DNA from: Dehalococcoidia bacterium
Lineage (GTDB): Bacteria; Chloroflexota; Dehalococcoidia; Dehalococcoidales; Fen-1064
Reading direction: 5' to 3'
NCBI GenBank assembly: GCA_003153955.1
Contig: PMCB01000124.1
Location: 25,435-30,842, forward strand
DNA: 5,408 nucleotides
In this document: positions 1-4,648 of the stretch, piece by piece
Layout of the letters: the number at the start of each line of letters is the position of its first letter
How positions within the stretch are numbered: position 1 is the first letter of the stretch
Made by a program: the position numbers and the translations under genes
Notes under the pieces: generated by a model
What the model was told of the DNA's origin: nothing
The model's input: only the letters and a program-made list of their open reading frames with translations
Database searches by the model: none

Positions 1-207
1 GATACTCTGGTGCTTTTCGGCATTGCCACACAGGGCTGTGTCCTCACCACCGTCAGATGCGGTGCCGATTTAGATTATAAACTCGTAGTCGTTTCTGATT
101 GCTGCGCCAACCCGCCCAGCGAAGAAGTTAATCGCGTCCTGATGGAGAAAGTTTTCCCCGGCCCGGCGAGCGTCGTTACTACTAAAGAAGTTTTAGCGGT
201 TTTATAA
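1..207 (+). CDS. Isochorismatase-family cysteine hydrolase, C-terminal fragment (5' end outside window)
   Basis: The frame is open from the first base and ends at a TAA at 205-207, so this is the last 68 codons of a gene that starts left of the window. A GTG at 10-12 is in frame but falls inside a core beta strand, so it is not a believable start. The fragment reads DTLVLFGIATQGCV and continues with TTVRCG and VVVSDCCA. This is the G-x-x-T-x-x-C-V nucleophile motif followed by the strand and SDCCA turn of the isochorismatase/nicotinamidase-like fold. The cysteine at codon 13 (bases 37-39) sits at the nucleophile position, so the enzyme is probably a hydrolase acting on an amide or similar bond through a Cys-Asp-Lys triad; the Asp and Lys lie outside the window. 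The substrate cannot be told. The convergent gene at 331-849 is a clear paralogue, sharing TVRCG and SDCCA. A strong hairpin 74 bases downstream probably ends the transcript. Confidence 0.85.
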   Translation, partial: DTLVLFGIATQGCVLTTVRCGADLDYKLVVVSDCCANPPSEEVNRVLMEKVFPGPASVVTTKEVLAVL

Positions 208-281
208 CACTAATAATCTCATGGTAACTTCAATATCGAAAACATCCGTTCAATGAACCGAAGGTTATTTATCGCATTTTC

Positions 282-318
282 ATCAGGGCAGTTAATTATT
301 AACTGCCCTGATACTTTT
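282..318. terminator. Hairpin terminator between convergent isochorismatase-family genes
   Basis: ATCAGGGCAGTTAA at 282-295 is a perfect 14-base inverted repeat of TTAACTGCCCTGAT at 299-312, with a 3-base loop (TTA, 296-298). On the plus strand the stem is followed by ACTTTTAT, a short T-run fitting an intrinsic terminator for the gene ending at 207. On the minus strand the stem lies 18 bases past the stop at 331, but what follows is GAAAATGC, with no T-run. It may act in both directions, with the plus-strand signal the better formed. A 14-bp perfect stem between convergent stops is unlikely to be chance. Confidence 0.8.
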
Positions 319-330
319 ATGATTGCGGTT

Positions 331-849
331 TTAGCTCTTCTCTAACAATTCGAAAAAGCCCTTTGAATCAAGGATAGTCGAAGTGTGGTAGAACACTCTC
401 TTCAGAAGGAACTCCTGTACTTCCATATCAATGTCGGCGCAGCAGTCTGAAATCACAAAGAATTGATATCCTGCCTCAGTCCCGCAGCGCACCGTCGATA
501 GCACCGTGCTGCTGGTATAAAGACCCGTCACCACCAGGGTATTGAGGCCCAGTCTTTTCAGGCGTTCATCGATATCCGTAGAGGCGAACGGCGCTCTTTT
601 TTCTTTAACCAGGGTCACTTCGCCGGATTTCCGGACCACCCTCGGGTCTATCTCCAGTTCAGGTTTCCCGGCTCCCCGCTGTGTGAAGAAGACCGGCAGA
701 TTATGTTTTCGGGCAATATCCGTCAATTTATTTATTCTGCCAATCAATTCTGTTTGTGTTTCTTTGGGAAAAGAACCTAATAAATTTATCTGATAATCCA
801 AAATAACAACGGCTGTTTTCTTTTTATCCAGTTTCGTCGGTCCCGGCAT
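331..849 (-). CDS. Isochorismatase-family protein with the nucleophilic Cys replaced by Thr
   Basis: This 172-residue protein has the usual length of a single-domain isochorismatase/cysteine hydrolase. It shows AVVILDYQ with the conserved Asp at residue 18, VKEKRAPFAST with the conserved Lys probably at residue 82, VTGLYTSSTV at 107-116, and SDCCAD at 134-139. In the G-x-x-T-x-x-C-V motif the cysteine position is Thr115 (codon at 505-507), while the Asp and Lys remain. Family members without this cysteine are known: true isochorismatases such as PhzD and EntB have Gly there and work by another mechanism. The protein could therefore be an isochorismatase-like lyase/hydrolase, a binding protein, or an inactive paralogue. 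The ATG at 847-849 is supported by an AAAGGAG-type site at 861-867, and a candidate promoter lies at 926-954. The C-terminal half is clearly related to the convergent fragment at 1-207, suggesting duplication. Family assignment is firm; activity and substrate are unknown. Confidence 0.9.
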   Translation of the reverse strand: MPGPTKLDKKKTAVVILDYQINLLGSFPKETQTELIGRINKLTDIARKHNLPVFFTQRGAGKPELEIDPRVVRKSGEVTLVKEKRAPFASTDIDERLKRLGLNTLVVTGLYTSSTVLSTVRCGTEAGYQFFVISDCCADIDMEVQEFLLKRVFYHTSTILDSKGFFELLEKS

Positions 850-888
850 TTTACTGCGTTCTCCTTTTGTTTATTTAAAACCTCAAGT

Positions 889-907
889 GATTGTTCCACC
901 AACAATC
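889..907 (-). promoter_or_regulatory. Short palindrome in the leader of the 331-849 gene
   Basis: GATTGTT (889-895) and AACAATC (901-907) form a perfect 7-base inverted repeat around a 5-base centre. It lies between the candidate -10 box (926-931) and the ribosome binding site (861-867). It could be an operator for a dimeric repressor or a small leader hairpin. A 7-base repeat of this kind can also arise by chance in a window this long, so the regulatory reading rests mainly on position. Confidence 0.25.
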
Positions 908-925
908 TTCTCGCAAATTAGACGA

Positions 926-954
926 ATGGTAACATTGTATTTTAGTGTTGTCAA
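926..954 (-). promoter_or_regulatory. Candidate sigma-70-type promoter for the 331-849 gene
   Basis: On the minus strand TTGACA (954-949, a perfect -35 box) is followed after 17 bases by TACCAT (931-926, four of six matches to TATAAT). Transcription would start near 919, giving a leader of about 70 bases before the ATG at 849. The spacing and position suit the isochorismatase-family gene. No experiment supports it, and the -10 box is only moderate. Confidence 0.5.
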
Positions 955-1053
955 TAATTATAGAGTCAAAACAACAGGGTTAGGCAAATACGGTATTATA
1001 TACCACAATGCCCATGAAACGAAAACAGCAATCGAGTTTATCCTAACGTGCGA

Positions 1054-1224
1054 TTACTTATGTATATTTTCAACGGCTTTTATAATATCCTGTAACAGGT
1101 CTCCGTAATAAGGGACTTTGGGCATTTGCCTTTTTATATCGGCCAAATCATCTTTGATATCACTCAACTGTTTTTCCATTCGTTTCAGGACTTGAATCAA
1201 TTCTTTATTGTCACCGTCGCTCAT
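1054..1224 (-). CDS. Small coiled-coil protein of 56 residues, function unknown
   Basis: The ATG at 1222-1224 follows a very strong ribosome binding site (AGGAGGGAGAA, 1225-1235), and the frame ends with TAA at 1054-1056. The product begins MSDGDNKELIQVLKRMEKQL and is highly charged. Residues 9-34 follow a perfect 3-4 heptad spacing of hydrophobic positions: L9, L13, M16, L20, I23, L27, I30, M34. This predicts an amphipathic coiled-coil helix of about 26 residues. A PKVPYYG linker (35-41) leads to a second short helix-like stretch, LLQDIIKAVENI. There is no signal peptide or membrane segment, so it should be cytoplasmic and oligomeric. The start is 26 bases after the stop of the MscS-type gene on the same strand, so the two are probably co-transcribed and this is the last gene of the operon. 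I do not recognise a named family. The strong ribosome binding site, regular heptads and operon position argue that it is a real gene. Confidence 0.8.
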   Translation of the reverse strand: MSDGDNKELIQVLKRMEKQLSDIKDDLADIKRQMPKVPYYGDLLQDIIKAVENIHK

Positions 1225-1226
1225 TT

Positions 1227-1235
1227 CTCCCTCCT
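1227..1235 (-). promoter_or_regulatory. Strong ribosome binding site that fixes the start of the 56-residue gene
   Basis: On the minus strand AGGAGGGAG stands just upstream of the ATG at 1224, with the AGGAGG core (1230-1235) 5 bases from the start codon. It is among the strongest Shine-Dalgarno sequences in the window, and it is the main evidence that the short frame downstream is translated. Confidence 0.75.
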
Positions 1236-1250
1236 GTTCTTCGAATCGTT

Positions 1251-1874
1251 TTACGGAATTATCTCTTCCGGTTTTTTATTTTTCATCACAACATTAGTGA
1301 ACATCACGATACTCGGCACGTAATACAAACGGTCCTTGGTATCAAGTATTGTGTATATCAAGGCAATTTCCTTAACGCTGCCCGTTGAGCCGGTTATGGT
1401 TATTTCATCGCCTATTTGCACCGGCCGCACAATGGCAAGTATCATACCGGATACTACGTTGCTTATCAGGTTCTGCGTCGCAAAACCGATAATCACGCCC
1501 ATCACCGTACCAAGGCTTATCGCCAGGGCCGGATTCGACAATAGTGTGGAAATAATTGTGACAGTGAGGACAATATAGACTGCCCCCCGCATAATTGTGC
1601 GGATGCTTTGGCCGACGGGCTCAATGCCGCGTCTGCGGAAGCTGGCTACAACTGCCCGGCCGATTACTTCCACCAGCGCCATTACGAATACCGTGAATTC
1701 GATGCTGACAATAACATTACGGTGTCCGGTAATAAAACTAAAATTGGGTAGTTTCGCCAGCTCGATAGTCGCTATTACCACCGCCAGGCACAGCAGCATC
1801 ACCAATATCGCAATAAAAGTAGCATGAGTTGTTTTTTCTGGTTTATTGTTTTTTGGTGCGGAATCCATTTTCAT
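1251..1874 (-). CDS. Short MscS-family mechanosensitive channel protein (no C-terminal vestibule domain)
   Basis: This is a membrane protein of the small-conductance mechanosensitive channel family, which opens under membrane tension to release ions and solutes on hypo-osmotic shock. Numbering from the ATG at 1872-1874 (207 residues), hydrophobic helices lie at about 19-39, 52-77 and 95-113. They are followed by the glycine- and alanine-containing pore helix at about 115-147, with the hallmark QNLISNVVSG. The MscS beta domain follows (RPVQIGDEI, then GSVKEI and YYVPSIVMFTN). The protein ends about ten residues after that domain. E. coli MscS has 286 residues and a further alpha/beta vestibule domain, absent here. 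The start is uncertain: a TTG at 1875-1877 or an ATG at 1866-1868 are in frame, and an AAGGAA at 1887-1892 serves the first two about equally. The gene lies about 80 bases after the DUF502 gene and 26 bases before the coiled-coil gene. Family membership is firm; gating by tension is inferred. Confidence 0.92.
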   Translation of the reverse strand: MKMDSAPKNNKPEKTTHATFIAILVMLLCLAVVIATIELAKLPNFSFITGHRNVIVSIEFTVFVMALVEVIGRAVVASFRRRGIEPVGQSIRTIMRGAVYIVLTVTIISTLLSNPALAISLGTVMGVIIGFATQNLISNVVSGMILAIVRPVQIGDEITITGSTGSVKEIALIYTILDTKDRLYYVPSIVMFTNVVMKNKKPEEIIP

Positions 1875-1954
1875 CAATCTTCAATTTTCCTTTCTTCAAC
1901 TGCCACAATAAACATGATTAGAATTTCAATTCCTTTTCATACGGCTTGCACATT

Positions 1955-2569
1955 TTATCCAATTGATTCCGGTGACAGAAGTCCGCCGGACAGTACCATC
2001 TTCATGGCATCTTCAATCGTCATCTCCGTGTCAATTATTTGGTCTTGAGACAAAAGCACCAGGAACCCGGTCATCGGATTGGGGGTGTGCGGAATAAAAA
2101 GAGGGATCTTCTTTTCCCCTTTGAAATCGACCGGCTTGCCGGTAACAAAAGCTATAGAATACATATTTACCTTGGGAAACTCTACAATCACTACTTTCTT
2201 GAAAGGCACTCCCTGTAGGCGGCGTACAGAATCCATAACCTGCCTGGTGGCGGTATATATATACTTGATTATCGGTGTTCGTGACATGCCTGCGTCAAAC
2301 CATCTTAATAAACTTTTACCAAGTACATTGGTCGCAATTAAACCGAGCAGGTAGACCAAAATGATCAGCGCCACCAGGCCCACTCCGGGTAAAGTCCGCC
2401 CAACGATAATTTTAACGATCGGCTGGAAGATACCGTCGAGCGATACGAAAAGGAATTTTAATACGAAATAGGTCGCCACCAGGGGGATTGCCGTAAGGAT
2501 TCCGGCCAGAAATACATTCCGGAGATGTCTTAGCACCCCGCCTTTACGTTTTTGAGTCGTGTCTTCCAT
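1955..2569 (-). CDS. DUF502 family membrane protein
   Basis: This 204-residue protein matches DUF502, a family of bacterial membrane proteins of unknown biochemical role that also includes plant LIKE-COV proteins. After a short basic N-terminus (KRKGGVLRHLR), two hydrophobic segments lie at about 17-42 and 62-83. A soluble C-terminal half follows. The family signature is LFIPHTPNPMTGFLVLL at 157-173, where the P-x-TPNP-x-(S/T)GFL core is diagnostic. The tail IEDAMKMVLSGGLLSPE (185-201) is also characteristic. The usual family length is about 200 residues, so the gene is complete. The ATG at 2567-2569 is supported by AAGGAG at 2579-2584, nine bases upstream. The gene lies 63 bases after the metallophosphoesterase stop and just before the MscS-type gene, probably in one operon. 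The context suggests an envelope role, but no activity can be assigned from the sequence. Confidence 0.92.
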   Translation of the reverse strand: MEDTTQKRKGGVLRHLRNVFLAGILTAIPLVATYFVLKFLFVSLDGIFQPIVKIIVGRTLPGVGLVALIILVYLLGLIATNVLGKSLLRWFDAGMSRTPIIKYIYTATRQVMDSVRRLQGVPFKKVVIVEFPKVNMYSIAFVTGKPVDFKGEKKIPLFIPHTPNPMTGFLVLLSQDQIIDTEMTIEDAMKMVLSGGLLSPESIG

Positions 2570-2632
2570 ATTTCTTCACTCCTTGCTAAATCATCTGTTA
2601 AATCTGTGTTTGAGTCGTAAAATGTATCCGTA

Positions 2633-3367
2633 TCATGGTTTTTGAATGGGTATTACGTTCCACCGGGATTGCCCGGAGTTCCAGGTCATTTGGCGGAACT
2701 CAGCATCATCTTCGATGGTAAAAGTCGCGCTGTGTCTCATATCTCCGTCATTAAGCACAAACATTAGATCCGGAGAACGCTGGTACAGTGGCAAATGGGT
2801 ATGTCCGAAAACAATTCCTTTACATTCCTCGTGTTCCTTCTTCACTTTTTGTTGAAGATGGATCAAAGCCCTTGATTGTACCAGATATACGAGCATCATA
2901 TAGCGCTCGGTAATAAAATTCATTTTTAAATTACTGGGGGTCAACTTTTTTTGCGGCAGATGATTCCACAGCCACATCAGCCTGTGCGGGATATATTGCA
3001 CAGACGGGTCATATTCATGCCCATGGCAATACCAGATGCCGTCAGCCATAAATGGTTTGATCAACTTGATTGGTCCGATAGGATTATCGAGATTTGGATT
3101 GTCCCTGTATTTTTTCAGTACGTGGTCATGGTTTCCCGGCAGTAGTTTGGTTGGAATCTGCCCGGCGAGGTCTCGAAATTTCTTGGTCATCGGGTGCTGG
3201 AGACAGTGTTCAAACCCATTTTCACACACGTGGAACCAGTCTCCCAGACCCAATATTTCATCACCCGCTTTGGCTTCCCGCTGAATATAAACTATTGCCT
3301 GGTCCATTGCGTCATATTGGGCATCTTTGTGCCCGATATGCAAATCGGAAAGGATAAATTTCTTCAA
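2633..3367 (-). CDS. Calcineurin-like metallophosphoesterase, COG2908/LpxH-like
   Basis: This is a 244-residue two-metal phosphoesterase. The motifs appear in the canonical order: SDLHIG with D8 and H10, LGDW with D43, PGNHDH with N79 and H80, CHGHE with H115 and H117, and FGHTHLP with H189 and H191. The helical insert between HGH and GHTH (about 125-180) and the late NDGDMRHS stretch resemble COG2908, the group holding the lipid A enzyme LpxH (UDP-2,3-diacylglucosamine diphosphatase). I would not call it LpxH, because many COG2908 proteins have other or unknown substrates. Translation starts at TTG (3365-3367): the next in-frame Met, at residue 21, would remove the first metal-binding motif, and a good AAGGGAG lies 6 bases upstream. 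There is no signal peptide, so it is probably cytoplasmic, possibly membrane-peripheral. It is the likely first gene of an operon with DUF502, MscS and coiled-coil genes downstream. Confidence 0.92.
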   Translation of the reverse strand: MKKFILSDLHIGHKDAQYDAMDQAIVYIQREAKAGDEILGLGDWFHVCENGFEHCLQHPMTKKFRDLAGQIPTKLLPGNHDHVLKKYRDNPNLDNPIGPIKLIKPFMADGIWYCHGHEYDPSVQYIPHRLMWLWNHLPQKKLTPSNLKMNFITERYMMLVYLVQSRALIHLQQKVKKEHEECKGIVFGHTHLPLYQRSPDLMFVLNDGDMRHSATFTIEDDAEFRQMTWNSGQSRWNVIPIQKP

Positions 3368-3373
3368 TTTTCT

Positions 3374-3380
3374 CTCCCTT
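3374..3380 (-). promoter_or_regulatory. Ribosome binding site deciding the TTG start of the metallophosphoesterase
   Basis: AAGGGAG on the minus strand (3380-3374) is separated by six bases (AGAAAA) from the TTG at 3367-3365. Since the SDLH metal-binding motif begins at residue 7, the next in-frame Met codon would give a dead enzyme. The site and the protein therefore both support TTG. Confidence 0.75.
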
Positions 3381-3441
3381 TTGAATGCTCTGAAATATTG
3401 TAAATGCAGACTGATAACCGGGTGTGTAATAATTCAAGCAC

Positions 3442-3470
3442 ATTTTATTCTTTTTTTAAAGCACACCCAA
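3442..3470 (-). promoter_or_regulatory. Candidate promoter upstream of the metallophosphoesterase operon
   Basis: On the minus strand TTGGGT (3470-3465, three of six matches to TTGACA) is followed after 17 bases by TAAAAT (3447-3442, five of six matches to TATAAT). This would start transcription near 3435, about 68 bases before the TTG start at 3367. It lies in the largest gap of this part of the window (3368-3532), which holds no gene I can support. The -35 box is weak. Confidence 0.35.
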
Positions 3471-3483
3471 TGTTGCAATAAGT

Positions 3484-3508
3484 TGATAAAAATCGGCTAT
3501 TGCCTATA
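3484..3508 (-). terminator. Weak hairpin with T-run after the DUF5670 gene
   Basis: About 25 bases past the stop at 3533, the minus strand reads ATAGGC-AATA-GCCGAT followed by TTTTATC. This is a short stem with one mismatch, then a run of T. It could partly end transcription of the YihY-DUF5670 pair before the metallophosphoesterase gene. The stem is short, so this is only a tentative call. Confidence 0.25.
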
Positions 3509-3532
3509 AAGTATTCAAAGGAACTGCACTAA

Positions 3533-3691
3533 CTAAAAGAGTTTAAACACTGCTCTTAACAGCCAGATGATGATTAAGATAACTGCAACAAACAGCGCGA
3601 TGTGAATCAGTGCCCCGATACTTTTAAAGAAGATAAATCCCAACAGCCATAAAACCAGAAGGATAATACCGATAACTAATAAAACTCCCAT
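3533..3691 (-). CDS. DUF5670 / lmo0937-type small membrane protein (52 residues)
   Basis: The ATG at 3689-3691 and TAG at 3533-3535 frame a 52-residue, almost wholly hydrophobic protein beginning MGVLLVIGIILLVLWLLGFI. Two membrane helices are predicted, at about 2-22 and 27-46. They are joined by a short turn holding one Lys and one Gly (FKSIGALIH), and the C-terminus is basic (RAVFKLF). Length, the LWLLGF end of helix 1, the G-x-x-IH turn and the hydrophobic second helix ending in WLLR fit the DUF5670/lmo0937 family of about 50-residue proteins, which has no known biochemical function. A GGAGG (3696-3700) sits four bases before the start and two bases after the stop of the YihY-family gene, so translation of the two is probably coupled. 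I assign the family from its pattern; a profile search would settle it. That this is a real gene is well supported. Confidence 0.85.
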   Translation of the reverse strand: MGVLLVIGIILLVLWLLGFIFFKSIGALIHIALFVAVILIIIWLLRAVFKLF

Positions 3692-3695
3692 ATAA

Positions 3696-3700
3696 CCTCC
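3696..3700 (-). promoter_or_regulatory. GGAGG ribosome binding site at the YihY-DUF5670 junction
   Basis: GGAGG on the minus strand lies between the TAA of the YihY-family gene (3703-3705) and the ATG of the small membrane protein (3689-3691), only four bases before that ATG. Ribosomes ending the upstream gene would sit on this site, which fits translational coupling. Confidence 0.7.
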
Positions 3701-3702
3701 AT

Positions 3703-4599
3703 TTATTCATCGGTGCTGCTGTCTGCAGTCACCGAATTCCGTGTGCGACCATATTGGTAAGTGAATTCTGCTCCCAGAATCAAAATGAAAGCCGAATAAT
3801 ATATCCAGACCATCAGTATGACAATAGAAGAGATCGTACCGTAAATTACCTGGTAATTGGCGAAATGCTCGAGGTAAAAAATGAATAGAGTCCTGGCTAT
3901 TTCGAAAAAGACAGCCGCCAACATTGCGCCCGGCCAGACGTCGCGCCAGCGGGTTTTTGCGTTCGGGACAAATTTATAGAGTAATATAAATATCGCCAGC
4001 ATCAGCAGGAATGCAATCAGCTTCACACTGATGTAAATTACTGCTGCATTTCGATCGGGGAGGTTCAGGGTATTACCCACGAATGTAATGAAAGTACTTG
4101 CCCCCAGTGAAAGTAAAAAGAGAATCCCGGTTCCAAAAACCATCCCGATCTCACTTACTTTTCTAATAAATATATGACGGTTCTTATTGATATTCCAGGC
4201 ACGGTTTATCGCCAGACTGATGGAACCGAAAAGCGCGCTTGCGCCCCAAAAAAGGATTACGATGCTGAGTACACTCATTACTCCGCGTAACCGGATAATG
4301 CCGTTTATATTATCCTTGACAATGTTGGTCGCACCCGGGATATTATTGCCGACAAAACTCAGCAACGCATTCCGCAGATTTATTGACGGTAAGAAAAATC
4401 CAAAAACCGCTATCAGTCCCAAAAGTAGCGGAAATAGGGAGATGATAGCGTAATAAGCCACTCCCGCGGCTCTTTGTCCGATATCGTGATTCCCGGATTC
4501 CTTTATGGTGCTGTCGATTACCTTCACGATAGGGATTTTGAGCAAGCGGCTCTTCGTTTTCTGCAAACTAATTTTTCGGCGTTCTGTTTGGAAAACCAT
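3703..4599 (-). CDS. YihY/BrkB (UPF0761) family inner-membrane protein
   Basis: This 298-residue protein belongs to the YihY/virulence factor BrkB family, formerly mis-annotated as ribonuclease BN. The family has no settled biochemical role and is thought to be a transport-like membrane protein. Typical marks are AAGVAYYAIISLFPLLLGLI near 44-63, FWGASALFGSISLAINRAWN near 117-136, and YGTISSIVILMVWIYYSAFI followed by LGAEFTYQYG near 253-284. Six membrane helices are predicted, at about 43-70, 105-128, 150-173, 187-210, 222-243 and 256-278. The N-terminus is basic and cytoplasmic, and the tail is short and acidic (TADSSTDE). The ATG at 4597-4599 has an AGGA eight bases upstream. The length is normal for the family and no break is seen. 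It begins 49 bases after the HD-GYP stop and is followed after 11 bases by the small membrane protein gene. Confidence 0.93.
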   Translation of the reverse strand: MVFQTERRKISLQKTKSRLLKIPIVKVIDSTIKESGNHDIGQRAAGVAYYAIISLFPLLLGLIAVFGFFLPSINLRNALLSFVGNNIPGATNIVKDNINGIIRLRGVMSVLSIVILFWGASALFGSISLAINRAWNINKNRHIFIRKVSEIGMVFGTGILFLLSLGASTFITFVGNTLNLPDRNAAVIYISVKLIAFLLMLAIFILLYKFVPNAKTRWRDVWPGAMLAAVFFEIARTLFIFYLEHFANYQVIYGTISSIVILMVWIYYSAFILILGAEFTYQYGRTRNSVTADSSTDE

Positions 4600-4648
4600 T
4601 AGCCTTATCCTGAGACATTGAGCGTGTAATTGTCAAACCCCGTCATCG

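Noticed and set aside
542..793. Plus-strand open frame antisense to the isochorismatase-family gene
   Set aside because: It lies wholly inside a complete family member on the other strand, has no motif, and is explained as a shadow frame.
961..1053. Small inverted repeat GGTAT-ATA-ATACC after the coiled-coil gene, considered as a terminator
   Set aside because: The stem is only five A/T-rich base pairs with no T-run after it, so it is not a convincing terminator. The operon end is left undefined.
887..1108. Plus-strand open frame of about 73 codons starting at GTG
   Set aside because: It has no ribosome binding site and no recognisable motif. It overlaps the better supported minus-strand coiled-coil gene and the candidate promoter region.
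1126..1323. Plus-strand open frame rich in Phe and Ile
   Set aside because: It is the antisense shadow of the coiled-coil gene and the end of the MscS gene; its aromatic-rich composition reflects the complement of Lys/Glu-rich codons.
2551..2618. Direct repeat TTTGAGTCGT at 2551-2560 and 2609-2618
   Set aside because: One copy lies in the DUF502 coding region and the other in the leader. A single 10-base repeat at this distance is within chance for a window this long and has no further copies that I saw.
3036..3357. Several overlapping plus-strand frames inside the metallophosphoesterase gene
   Set aside because: All are antisense to a gene with a complete set of metal-binding motifs, and none shows a domain or start signal.
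4631..4636. Perfect TTGACA on the minus strand before the YihY gene, considered as a promoter
   Set aside because: No acceptable -10 box lies 16-18 bases downstream; the bases there (TCAGGA) overlap the ribosome binding site.
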